64,000 nt of DNA from Zonotrichia leucophrys gambelii (Eukaryota > Chordata > Aves > Passeriformes > Passerellidae): assembly GCF_028769735.1 (NCBI RefSeq), contig NC_088177.1:24832099-24896098 (forward strand), in the 5' to 3' direction. Below the pieces are notes generated by a model. The model saw only the letters and a program-made list of their open reading frames with translations. It had not been told where the DNA came from and made no database searches. Of the stretch, positions 38,566-49,148 are shown piece after piece. A program made the translations under genes and the position numbers. The first letter of the stretch is position 1. Each line of letters begins with the position of its first letter.

Positions 38566-40386
38566 TATGTGAGGCAGCAGAATGCCCAGGATGACTTGTG
38601 CTGTCAGTTTGCATCACCAGTCTCAGACCTTTGATTTTGTACTGTGAGTGACCCTAACATGTTTTGCATTTGGATCTCTACCAAATAGAAGTCATGACAA
38701 AATACTATGCCCCACAGACAGGTCTTACACCTTGCTGTTTTTCACGAGGTTCTGTCAACTGTAATTCTTCATTTATGGGAACTTAGCCCAAATGTAACTT
38801 GGAACTAAACGTGCTCAGTGTTCACAAAAACTTCCAAAGAAGGCAGTGCTGTTCCCCAGTAGTGGTTATCTCCTGGACTGTTTCCCTTATCAATCCTGAA
38901 CTATTAGATTAGTCTGGACTAAATACTATTACTAAAAACCATGAGAAAACATAACACTTACCATGAAATAAGAGAACTTTCTGCAAGTTAGTTAGCAATA
39001 CCACTGGTCCTAGAAATTCTACCACAACCAGAGAAATAAAGCAGGCCTTTCCACGACTGCTGAGCGCTGTCACACGGTAACACATCGATGGCATTACACC
39101 TCCAGCACTCAGTGTCTGAGGAAAGTCTCAGGGCTTGGCTCAGGCAGCTGCCTGGGGAACACTCCCTGCTTTCTGAAATCAGAGCTAGCTGCTTGCTCTG
39201 CTGTATCTGCACAAGTCATCAACCTTGCACAAGTATACTTGAGCAACAGATTTGACCCTACTGAAAATTTGCTAACCCTCCTCTGACCCAACTACTTCCT
39301 AATACCAGCATAAAGTCTTCTGTTAAACCTCTTCCACTGCCTGTGTATAACGTCACCTTCAGTGAGACATTAACTTATATTTTTTTCTTTAGCTAAATTT
39401 CTAACATATCCACTTCAGTGTGCATTGAAATATTCATATAGGCAATATGTAGGGAAGCCATCAGCAGGAATCAATTGTTTCATTCTGGGATGCTTTTCAG
39501 ACACAGGAGCATTTTGCTAATACAGAGTACCTAGCCAGAAAACAGCACAATATCCTAGCTCAGCTGATTGATTGAAATTGTATTTTTGAGGGCTGTTTTT
39601 TTCCTTTGGTGACTCATGTGAGGTGGTGCCATGTTAACACTATGTGCAGAACACATGCTTGTTTGAACACTTCATTATTTGGCTCAAAGTAGTACAGTAT
39701 ATTGTTCTGTTTAGGGAACAAGTTTGAATTTACCATTGACTCAGGAGAACTTCACAATGTATCGCTGGGTCAAGGACAGGAAGCTGCAGCAGAAATAGCT
39801 GTGGAAAAGGCATCAAAAGAAGGCCACTGGGTTATACTTCAAGTAAGTCAAAGCTCTTCATTACATCAGTGCTGCACTGCGGTGCTAAAAACTGAAGCGT
39901 TTCAAAATAACATGTGCCTAGATGAAAGAGTACTAAATAGTGATTTAAAACTTCCTTTGTCTTTGCCACAAGGGAAGCACACAACTTCATCTCTGTATGT
40001 GAGATCGCTGAATAGCACATAAAATATGAATTGCAACTATCTTGCATGTAGGGAGTCAACTCACATATTTTCCCAAGCACATGATATCTGATTTACTAAT
40101 TTATTATCCATTAAAAAAAATCCTTTAGTAAATAAATGTGTAGCAAAAAGAATTGTTATGCTGTATAATCAGATGAATAGATACAAACAGGGAAGATTGC
40201 TGTCATTATGCAGTGTATTGTGCTAAACAGATGCACACATTTTTTTTCAAATATTGTGCAATATCAAACTGCTTCCTTATGTCTGGGTTTTTCTTGTATC
40301 AATAAAATGTTTGAAATTTCAAATCAATAGCTCACTGGGAGGCCTATTTTTTCCTCCCTTCTCCCCCCTCTCCCTCCTTATCTCTG
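38566..40386 (+). other. Introns flanking the intact AAA6 exon
   Basis: Non-coding apart from 39715-39842. The exon coding RPDRMTYALRNFVEEKLG to FFILSPG should lie before 39715 and was not recognised. Confidence 0.45.
39715..39842 (+). CDS. DNAH11: DNAH11 exon, AAA6 (intact)
   Basis: Acceptor TTCTGTTTAG, donor CAA|GTAAGT; both are strong. The frame from 39717 reads [20 protein letters not shown] and then [22 protein letters not shown]. It matches the invariant dynein segment FTID...[15 protein letters not shown]...GHWVILQ|NVHLV, including the exon junction after ILQ. FTIDSG is DNAH11-like. There is no lesion. It is followed 544 bases later by the next exon in order, which is heavily broken, so this exon is unlikely to be translated in a full protein. 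Confidence 0.87.
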
Positions 40387-40598
40387 AATATTTATTTTGT
40401 AGTAAAGTGGTTGGACACATTAGAGAAATTACTGAAGAAAACCAGGGAAGGAAGTCAGCAGGGCGATTTGAGTGTGGGGAACCTGCTCCTTTCCCTACAG
40501 CACATCTCATTCCAGAGTGGATTTAGGAAATCTCCCATTAAAATAACTGATAAGCCACTACCTGTAATATCCATGCTGCACTGGATAAATTTGACCAG
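40387..40598 (+). pseudogene. DNAH11: DNAH11 remnant exon, AAA6, multiply broken
   Basis: The first frame reads NIYFVVKWLDTLEKLLKKTR and EGSQQ, matching NVHLVAKWLGTLEKLLER...GSH. The match then moves to another frame (from 40464) as RFECGEPAPFPTAHLIPEWI, fitting VFMSAE.APTPDEHIIPQG, and ends at TAG 40524-40526. It returns to the first frame as SPIKITDKP (family SIKITNEPP) and finishes in a third frame as IHAALDKFDQ (family LHAALYNFDQ). That is three frame changes and one stop. The base pair just before the exon is TG where AG is required, and the donor after FDQ is GC where GT is usual. Confidence 0.85.
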
Positions 40599-41514
40599 GC
40601 AAGCAAACCACCACAGAAATAAAACTTTAAAAATGTGAGTATTGAACTTCTCATTGTAAAGCCACTTGAAGTCACTAAAAGCCTTTACAGGATATGCAAT
40701 AGCAATGCAGAATTAATTTCATTTCTTAAAGATTTGTTCACATATCATAGAGCGACTGCACATCTATCACCGAAAAAGAAAAAAAAAAATCAAACAAGAA
40801 ACTACCTCTTTCAATCTTAAAGCATCACATACAGTTTCTAAGCAAGTACCTGTCTGTCTGCATGGGAAATGAAGAATTTGCAGTCACTACAGGTAATTAC
40901 TGTAGTACAGAACAAGAATTTATTTTGGTTTCATTTAGCTTAGTTTGGTTTATCTTGAGATGCACAACCATGTGGGTTTGTGTCTCTGGAATATCTTTTA
41001 CATATTCTGAGCATGCAGTGCACTAGAATTAGGTCTTCAGCTGAGGTAAATCAGTGAGATTGACTACACCAATTTATATTCCTATGTGTTTGGTCAAAAA
41101 CATTTGGGTCCTACATTAGAGGCAAGCATGGCTCAGCTGCTAGGTTATCATATTTTCCTCTGTCCTTTTCAATTTTTGTTTTGGAAGGCCTTTAATGAAA
41201 ACAATTTTTCTTACTGACTCTTAAAACATACTTACACAGGTGTGTATAGGTAGTAGTTGTAAGCTATGATCACAGATATGGTCAAAGAAATCAAGTATCT
41301 CTTTAGGACATAAATCTGTACTAAAGAAAGAGCATCCAGCATCCACCCGAATGCTAAAAAAACTCTGCAATTACAAAACAAAAACCAAACAAAACCCCAA
41401 ATTGCTTTTTCGGCACTATATTCCACAAAACCTCTGTGAAAATTACAAAGGCTTTTCTGCTTTTTCTCTTGTATAGAATAACCTCTTCCAGCAGTAAAAA
41501 AGAGAAAAATCGCC

Positions 41515-43140
41515 AGCCACCCGCGCGGCGAAGGGAATGTCACCCAAAGTGCTGACAGACAGACGCACAAAGAAACCCGTGGCTGCAGGCACAGCCTCAG
41601 CCCGTTCGGCACCAACTTCTGCCGGGGCCGTGGCTGCGCCGGGCCCGCTGCGGCCCCGGCCCCTCCATCCCCGCGGCGCCGCCTTCCCCGCGCCCGCCCA
41701 GCTGCGCTCGGGGTGCCGGGCCGGGCCGGGCCGCACCTCCCGGGCCGGCGGCTCTGCCGGGAGCCTGTCAGCGGCTCGCTGCCCGGCGGCAGCCCGGCCC
41801 CACGGTACCTGCCAGGCGCCCGGGGCAGCGCCCGTGCCCCGGCCCGCCCTCCCCCTGCCCGTGGCCGCCTGGGCCGGGCAGCGGCGGCGCGTTCCCGGAG
41901 CCAGAGCGCCCCCTGCCGGCGGCTGCCCGCGGGCCGGGCCGAGGCGCGGGCGGGCTCGGGCGGGCCCGGACCCGCCGGGGGAGTCCCGCGGGGAGCGCCT
42001 TTGACCCCGGGCAGCGCTGCGGGGCAGGGACGGCGGCCTCGGCTTCCAGGGGAGCTTTCCCTCTCGCAGACGCTCGTGGGGACGCTGGAGTGGGGCCATA
42101 CGGGACTCGCCACGCAGGGCCGCACTCCCAGCAGCCGCTGCCAACAGCCAGACACCAGCGGGCAGAGTGTGTAACCCGCCCCCCACCCGGAGCCTCCCGC
42201 CCGGGCGCCTGTGTCAGCCCGGTCATTACCAGCGCGGCCGGAGCGGTGTCAGCTGCATCCTGCACTTTCCTCTGCAGTTTCCAGCCGGAGGACAGGAATA
42301 TGACATAGGCAGGAGCCGGAGGTCACAGACCTGCGGGGCTGAGGCGACTCGGCCGACAGCAACCCCGGGCGCCAGCCCGAGCTGGGGTTTGTGCCCGGGG
42401 AAAAGCGCACGCGGGCTTGAACGGACCCGCTCCGTTAACCCGTTTAAAATGGCCACAAGCACACTGCTCTTCCTGAGGAATTACACCTTAAACAGACTTG
42501 GCTGTTTAATAAACCAGCCCTGGTCCCCTGCAGCGGTGACCTCTGATCCTGTAGCAATGCAAAGATTTCTTGTAGCGCCGTGCCCGCGCTGCTGCGGCCG
42601 AGCGGCGATAATGACCAATGGTCCAGGTGCCACAAACTACTTCAGCGACAGAGAGGCGGAAAAGTCCTCTCCCACATCTGTGGGGCATTTGGTGATTATC
42701 TCTCTGCCTGTGGCAGCGGCCATGGCTGGGGGGCCGAGGGCTCCTCACTGAACCCGGCATTTGTCAGATGGTGATGGGAGCAGGTAGCAAAAAGCTCCTT
42801 CCCAACCCGTGCAAGCCGAGCGCGGGGGAGACGGGCGGTCACAGCCCTCGTCCTCACCTGCGAGCACGTTTGCCATCTCACCTCCTCCTCCTCCCCCGCA
42901 GCCCTGAGCAAGGCAGAAAGCTCCGAGCGCCACCGGCGGGGGCTTCACAGCCGCGCTGCTGTCCCTGGAGGGAGGCAGGGCCGGCAGGCAGGGAGGGCAG
43001 GCCGGCAGGAGCGCTCCGGGCCCGCACGGCCGCGGCCCCAGCCCGGGCTCCCGCCGCCCCCGCCGCCCGCTCACCTGCAGCGCCCGCCGCGCTCCGGCCC
43101 CGCTCCGGGAGCTCCCGCTGCGGCACGAAGGACGGGCATC
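41515..43140. promoter_or_regulatory. CpG island, probable promoter, gene unassigned
   Basis: A sharply GC- and CpG-rich block in an otherwise AT-rich window. It contains GC-box-like CCGCCC motifs (for example near 42177) and a CCAAT box at 42615-42619. It lies in the interval between DNAH11 remnants at 40387-40598 and 44409-44659, where I found no trace of the exons expected between them. Good splice donors are seen on the - strand: CTGCAG|GTGAGC ending at 43075, CGCAG|GTGAGG ending at 42858 and GGCAG|GTACCG ending at 41809. A - strand ATG at 43138 could give a short first coding exon, MPVLRAAAGAPGAGPERGGR. The long open frames here, up to 307 codons on the - strand, follow from GC content and show no recognisable domain. 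A non-coding antisense transcript or an unrecognised gene are both possible. Confidence 0.6.
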
Positions 43141-44408
43141 CGAGGAGACAAGGGGAACAAAAGGACGAGATCAGAAAAAAGAATAAAAGAAGGAAATGTA
43201 GCGAACACTAAAAACAAGAGGAGGAATTTTCCCCGTGGGGAACAGAGGGAAGCGCCACTTACATGAGGTTTTCTTTCCCCCTGCAATTTCTGCAGAAATT
43301 CTGACAATGCACGTGCTCGTTTTCCCTTTCCCAGCCCACACAAACCTGTTGTTGTTTTACTTTCATTATTTCACTTTATTGTATTAGAAATGCTGAATCA
43401 TAAAACAGGGGTTAGTGAAAATGGTATTTATCTTACAGAAATAAGCCCCACATGATTTTAAAGATCCCCACACTACTGCTGTTATTATTATTATTATCAT
43501 CATCATGCATCTTGGCAGGTTGAAAGGTATCTCAGAACAGTAAGAATTCAGCAGTAATTTAACATCCCACAGCAGTACTTTAAAAGCTTCAAATAGCATT
43601 TTGAATTTTAAGTCAGTACAAGTGTAAATAAATGGATGCACTCCCACATGTCTGTTGTTTTTAAACTTGTGGTGATACTAAAATATTTGCCTAACAGCTT
43701 TGAGTTGTAGCAGAATTTCAGCTCATATATACACATGCGTGTGATATTGAATTAAACCATTTGTCATTCTTTTTCCATAAAAGATACAATTTGGCTCTCA
43801 GCAAACCATTTGAAATAGAAATTATGATGATGATACCACAGCTCCATTTTATTTTATGAGACTGTATTGATTTTCAAATAGACAATACATGTATTTTTGT
43901 AATGTCTAAAAGAAGATATTCTGCCTTTTTATTTTACAGTCCTTATGCTATTACTTTCATTTCAATAAAGGATGGCATTTTTCAGAGATGCTACCATAAA
44001 TTGCTTCATTTAATAAGTTGCTACACAGAATAATAATGTTACACCAGAGAGCAGCAATTCATAATTTGGAAGAAATAACATTTTTCTTTTAAAAATATTC
44101 TTGTCTTTTTATTTTTAAATTAAAATTATCTTTCAACTGTTTTCTTTCAGAAGGATAATCTGATTATTTAAAAATTCCTCTTTTTTTCTTGCAAGCATCG
44201 GAATTTGGGTGTGACTTAATGGGGCTAATTAAAATGGGGAACAAATTAGATTAATTTCCACAGATATAATAGTGATATAAAAGTCTCGTTCTCAACAATG
44301 GCTCCATAATAGAACTATTTCATTTATGCCTAAGCAGGTTCCTTATTCTGTCTAGTGAGGATTGCCAGCAGTGTCTTAGTGACAAGGTTTTTATTATTTT
44401 TTTGACAG

Positions 44409-44659
44409 TTTGATAGGAAGTCAGTGCTTGCTTCAGGGTTTGCAGTCTCTTCAAACCTGGATTATAAAGGCTACCATAAAAATATGGATAAAATACTGCC
44501 TCCCCAAAGTGCCATATGTTATGGCCTGCACCCCAATGTGGAGACTGCTTTTGTGATACCTGCAGACAACATGCTCCATCTGCTATTAGAGCTGCAATTC
44601 AAATACTCAGTCACTAAGGAGTGACTGGGGAAGGAGTCTCCTAAGCTGTGCAAGACAAG
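44409..44659 (+). pseudogene. DNAH11: DNAH11 remnant exon, C-terminal domain
   Basis: Acceptor TTTGACAG. The frame reads FDRKSVLASGFAVSSNLDYK, then GYHKNMDKILPPQSAICYGL, then HPNVETAFVIPADNMLHLLL and ELQFKY. This matches the dynein segment [40 protein letters not shown]...TLLEMQ. TGA at 44622-44624 ends the frame about a dozen codons before the expected end (DELGQSTEEK). The remaining bases align only with small indels up to AAG|GTCAGT. The region before LASGF, in two exons, was not found upstream; a CpG island occupies part of that interval. Confidence 0.82.
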
Positions 44660-45222
44660 GTCAGTCAAAACATAGAGCAGGCTTCAAATTTGTCACGAGA
44701 CAGTTTTTGCCTATGTCTACGGGTTTATTTGGGTTTTTTCCTCCTACAAAACTGATTTCAATAGAATTAGATATTTTCCTACCTGTTTTTTTGCAGGGAT
44801 TCAATCTGAAATTTGCAGTGAGGGATCTCTAGTATACATGAGACATAAATATATGCATTATTTTGCACCACAGAGAAAAAAAGATCTTGCTGGAATGTTA
44901 CAATATATTAATAGCATTGTGCCATTTAGGATCCTTTGTCAGGTTGAAAAATGCCATTATTTCCAAACTATAAGGCAGAATTTGCTTTTCTTCCTAACAG
45001 CATGGATGTGCACAGGTTTTCCTCTCTCTCCATTTCACAGGATAAATCCTCCATATCCTTCATACTATGACATGAAGGCACAGAAATGCTTTCACTGCAT
45101 GGAGTTAAGATACACAAAGTTTATATTAGCTTTACATTTATGCAATTTTTATAATTTCCTTTACATTTATGCAGTTGTGGGTATAAGAGACAGTTGCCTC
45201 ACGCAACATGGTATCTCTTGAG

Positions 45223-45407
45223 GATGAAAGCAGAGCTAGACAACATAAAGAAAAAATCTTTCAGAAGAAAGGAAGATCAGATGTTTTACTCAAACACCAG
45301 CAGAATGATACTCACATAAACTGATTTGTTTTCCAGAATATGAAAGACTGGATCCACTCATAGATGAGGTAAGGCATTCTCTTCAAGAACTTAACTTAGG
45401 TCTGAAG
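45223..45407 (+). pseudogene. DNAH11: DNAH11 remnant exon, C-terminal domain
   Basis: The first part reads MKAELDNIKKKSFRRKEDQM, matching [22 protein letters not shown]. NTSRM then fits KNSNRSP, a frameshift follows, and KLICFPEYERLDPLIDEVRH plus SLQELNLGLK fits [30 protein letters not shown]. The exon ends at LK|, exactly where the family has a junction (LSLK|GELALS). The base after it is A instead of G, so the donor is AT at 45408-45409. Lesions are one frameshift (near 45309-45316) and a destroyed donor. This annotation depends on the next remnant beginning with SELAIS, which it does. Confidence 0.78.
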
Positions 45408-46893
45408 ATATGTGTGCTTTGCTTTACTAATCTTAGGGGATGCATGGCTTTAAATAGCATCTGTGAAAATGCCAGTAACAGGCAGTTGTGACACTTTGGG
45501 AGCTTATTTCTCATTTCATTTATTTTAAAACTGAGCTTTCATAAGCTGCCTACTCCAAACATGTAACTCATCTCCATATATCAAATTCTTGTAATTTGTG
45601 TGGAAAAAATAATAGCATTAAACAGCACACTGAAATCCTCTCTCTGCATAAAAGGAAGCAAAATGCAAGGTCTCATTATAGTCTGATTCCTGTTTCAGTG
45701 TAGACGTGGAAGTAAGGTTGCTACATTTTTCTCTTCTGCCATTGTGGAAATTTGCTGCTTCTGTTATAACTGCAAAGAGATCTAGTTGCTTGTTGGGTAC
45801 ATGTTCACTCGTGTTTTAGGCTGTCCAGAGGAGAGCAGGGAGGTGGCTGTTGGATGGCTCAAGGGACTTTTGAGGCATCCAAAACAAACACTACTTTGTA
45901 TAGATCCCTGCTGGAAAATGCACATAGTTAAATGATCAACACCTTCAAAGCCACCGGGATGTGGCATTTGCCCATCATTGGGAGATGGCCATTAACTGCA
46001 GGTGAAGGTAGAGCATCAGCAGCACCCAGATTCTGGTCTCACCCTGTATCTGGTGGGCGCAGTGAAGAGAGGGGGAAAGGATGTGGGGAACTCATCACAC
46101 ATCTTCAGCAGTTTTTGGTAATAATGTCTCTCAGCACCAACAAAGTGCTGAATAGCAACATGTAATGTTCCTAACCATAGAAGGCCAAATTTTCATAATA
46201 TCTAGCAATCTCAAACAGCAATGTACCTGCTGCACTAACATGTAATATATCTTCAATCCCATAACTGGGCAGCCAATAGCTTCTTAGGCATTGCTAGCAA
46301 TTTACACAGACAATCGTGGTAAATCCATGCAGAGCTCTAGTTAATGCATACCACTCCAAAAGCAGGTACTGAAAATCTAATTCATAGAGCTAGTTTTTTT
46401 TGAGAGATCTCCTTTTTTGCCACCTAAAATTACCTTCCTTTCGATCTTTAATTCAGAGTAACAAAACATGGGCACTCAAATAGCCATTAGTGCAAGCAAG
46501 CCAGCAGAATGGTAGCTTGATTGCATGTACAATTTTCTGTGGGATATCAGAAAGCAAGTTAGTAATTTGGCCCTTTATCATTTTCTCTCTGCACATATGC
46601 GTAGGTGGGTGCTTCCACGTGTATGTATATGAATTACTATATCATATAATTACTTAATGCAATTAGAGTGAAAACCCAGAACCTACACTCTTGTTTTTCT
46701 GACTGTTTCCCCTTTTTAAAAAATAAATTACTCACCCCAGTGGCAAGAGCCAAAATATTCTTTACACTTGACGATTTAGCTACCTTATGTGTTTTTCCTG
46801 GGGAAAAAAAAAAGCCCTCTATCATTTATCATGTCATCTTATCACAGTCTCTTTGTGGGACGCAAATAGCACACTAATGTTTTCTTTTGTTAG
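45408..46893 (+). other. DNAH11 intron between C-terminal remnants
   Basis: No gene or repeat recognised. The interval joins two remnants whose junction (LK|SELA) is in the expected place, so it is the original intron with its 5' GT changed to AT. Confidence 0.55.
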
Positions 46894-47014
46894 AGTGAGT
46901 TGGCAATCTCCTCAGAGATGGAGCAACTACAGACAGTTTTTTTTTTTTTTTTGATAATCTTCCTGACACTTGGATGAGACTGGCTTATCCATCAACATAC
47001 AGTTGCTCAGTGGC
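46894..47014 (+). pseudogene. DNAH11: DNAH11 remnant exon, C-terminal domain, with T-run expansion
   Basis: Acceptor TTTTGTTAG. The frame opens SELAISSEMEQLQT, matching GELALSPA.EAQQSA. It then runs into 16 consecutive T residues (46937-46952) where the family has LSYD. After the run, in another frame, come DNLPDTWMRLAYPSTYS and CSV, matching [21 protein letters not shown]. The T run does not preserve frame. Past 47014 the similarity fades, although the expected exon would continue into NDLLLRC.ELD. The match PDTW..LAYPSTY is distinctive for the dynein C-terminal domain. Confidence 0.8.
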
Positions 47015-48867
47015 GAGTCGAATGCCAACAGTCATTCAGCATGGATGGCACTTCATGTCCATTATAAAAAAATAGAATTGAAACGAAATAATTTTTTTGG
47101 CAAATATCTTACCTTCTTGTGTAACTCAGAATAGGTTTTTATCATAAACTGATATTACCAGTGTTATGAAAAGCAGAAAGAGCCTTGCATTTACCTTGCC
47201 AATTACTGCAGACTTTGAAAGATTTCTCTAAAATTTGCATTTCCATTTCTTCCTTGCTTGCTTGCTTTTTTCTCAAGTTGTGTGCACTGATCAAATACAT
47301 TTGACAAATGCTATAGCACTCAGTATCTGCTACGCAGAAGACCAAGCTTGGTTTCTAGTGTGTTTTGGTATCAGAATTTGTAACAATAAAAGGGCACTGC
47401 TCTGACCTCAAGGGTGAAATGATCACCAGAAGAAGGAGCAATTAACAAAGTGGCTTCTGCTAAGAACAGAGAAAAGTTTCAGAGCAAGTAGTGGAGCCAT
47501 GATGTTTCTGTTCATCTTAATTGAACACCCTAAGATGTGTCCATCTATCTACTCACCATGACTGTTTTATAATACAAAGATGAAAATTAAAACAAAAAGT
47601 GAAAGCCATCCAAAGCTGGCAGATTTTGCCCTTGCTTACATACACTCAATTCTCCACAGGGAGCCTCCCGAGTGAGGCAAAGAGCTGCTGGCTGGTGGAG
47701 CTAACCAGGACTCCAGAGCTGACCAAAGGACAGGAAAGCTCTGCCAAGCACAAAGACAGGTAGCGCTAGAAGGCAAAGCAAGCCCACATTTCTGAGATCA
47801 GTTCAGACTTCTGAGAGATCAAAAGTGGAAGAAGAAATCTTGTTCAGCAGAGGAAACATTGAGAAAAGCACCAGAGGTACATTGTGGTGAAGATCAATCA
47901 GAGCTTTACGGAATTAAATGCTCTTTTAGCTTTGCTTGATGGAAAACTAAACCACCATAGAGATACTGTGATGTCTGTGATAAATATATGTCCTGAAGAC
48001 AGAAAGCGTTGCCTAGGGGATGTAACGCAGTAATGCTAAATTACAAGCTGTTTTCCTGAAGGACAACACAGCTGCTTTCTTTAAAAAAATATATGGGGGA
48101 TTCAAGCTGGACCTTATATTCATGTTTGGACAAAAGAGGGTAAAAGTACCCACTGATTATATAAAAGCTATCTTGCAGAACTAGTAGGATTTAAGGTGAC
48201 AGATTATCTTTTACCATCAGGTGCAAAACGCAGTGAGTCACCAGGGAGCAAACTCATTGCTGTGGAGCAGTGCTGTGCAGGTGGCTCCAAGACAGCCTCC
48301 CTGCTGGAGCACAGCGTGCACGGGGAGGGACTGTGGAGCAGGTGACAGGGAGGCACCAGAGAGGTTACACATACACAGCACTGGCGGAGTGGTCAGCTTA
48401 GCCTGGCTGTCAGTCCCTGGGCTTGGGGAGCTGAAATAAACCAACAGAGGCTGAAAACAGCACTTGAAACACTGTCTAAAAACCCCATAGTAATTGTCAG
48501 TAGCAGGAGATGTAAACTTCCTCCTGGGAAGGACATTCTTCCTGTCGTGCATGCTGCAAAGCATGCAGTACTCAGTCATCATGATAGTTTTATCCTCCTG
48601 TTTCAAACCCCTCTGTCTCTTATATACCTACCTGACATGCCACCATCTGAGACATTTGAAAAAACTCCTTTGATTTCTAAGCAGCTGACATTTTAAAGTA
48701 CGTTGGGACAGAGTGAGGAGGCAAAGGGAAAAATCAGAATATGTGCACAGTTTAAGCATGTTGGGCTCAGCAAACGTGTCAGAAACAGCAAACACAAGTG
48801 ATAAAATGGCAGAGATGGTCAGATCACCTAACAATCTCAGATCTTCAGTTTATCTTCAGGATCATTT
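47015..48867 (+). other. Non-coding, presumed DNAH11 intron
   Basis: Nothing recognised. The remainder of the preceding exon has faded into it. Confidence 0.45.
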
Positions 48868-49148
48868 TCTGTGTCTTTGAAATGGACACAAATTCTGTTA
48901 ATGCTTCCCTTTGTAAGCTGGCCCTATATGTCACCTATTTCATGTTTCTGTGGAGGAGAAAGTACACAGCAGTCTTGCTCTCTGGCTTGGATACACTTCT
49001 TCTTGCCTCTAAGCCAGCAGTCTCCTCTCTCTGGCTTGGATACACTCAACTATCCCCAGGGCAGGTGTGTCTAGTATTTCTTAACAGCAGCATTTTAGGA
49101 AGCAAGAAGCAATACCACAGACCGCTGAAAAACCCCTCAGCTAGAAAG
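48868..49148 (+). pseudogene. DNAH11: Probable DNAH11 remnant, C-terminal domain, internally duplicated
   Basis: This lies in the expected order after the previous remnant. KWTQILLMLP near 48880 resembles TWTQDLTLP. YTAVLLSGLDT near 48963-48996 resembles LPAVVWLSGFF. FLNSSILGSKKQYHRPLK near 49077-49131 resembles FLTAIMQTMARKNEWPLDK with equal length from FL to PL. A 20-base direct repeat (48978-48997 and 49027-49046) duplicates the LSG-coding stretch. The segment ends at AAAG|GTGAGG. Individual matches are weak; order and spacing make the call reasonable but not secure. The later exons of the gene ([20 protein letters not shown] onward) were not found. Confidence 0.5.
48978..49046 (+). repeat. 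20-bp direct repeat inside DNAH11 remnant
   Basis: CTCTCTGGCTTGGATACACT occurs at 48978-48997 and again at 49027-49046, 49 bases apart start to start. It overlaps the part of the remnant that resembles the LSGF stretch of dynein, so the duplication arose in former coding sequence. Confidence 0.9.

Larger units (their letters stand above)
9425..49148 (+). pseudogene. DNAH11: Decayed DNAH11 (axonemal dynein heavy chain 11) locus, 3' half
   Basis: DNAH11 is a beta-type heavy chain of the outer dynein arm; it is an AAA+ motor that hydrolyses ATP and drives ciliary beating. Eleven + strand segments in this span match successive parts of the family's stalk, AAA5, AAA6 and C-terminal domain, in the correct order and separated by introns. 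Intron retention rules out a processed copy. Two segments are clean exons; most others contain stops or frameshifts, and two also have altered splice sites (itemised separately). Several expected segments were not found: the AAA5 stretch after LTDDATI, the linker after FSLK, and the two exons before LASGF. DNAH11 is favoured over DNAH9 and DNAH17 because of CQEEVN.TNK and [17 protein letters not shown]. Dynein homology and broken state are seen directly. The paralogue assignment rests on remembered family sequence. A unitary loss is inferred; a partial duplicate beside a working copy elsewhere is the alternative. Confidence 0.8.

Noticed and set aside
41232..42155. 307-codon minus-strand open frame in the CpG island
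   Set aside because: The protein is Arg/Pro/Gly/Ala-rich with no domain, overlaps other long frames on both strands, and its length follows from the low stop density of GC-rich DNA.
42449..42751. 101-codon frame starting MATSTLLFLRNY with a fair Kozak context
   Set aside because: No family recognised, no clear splice partner, and it lies in CpG-island sequence open in several frames.
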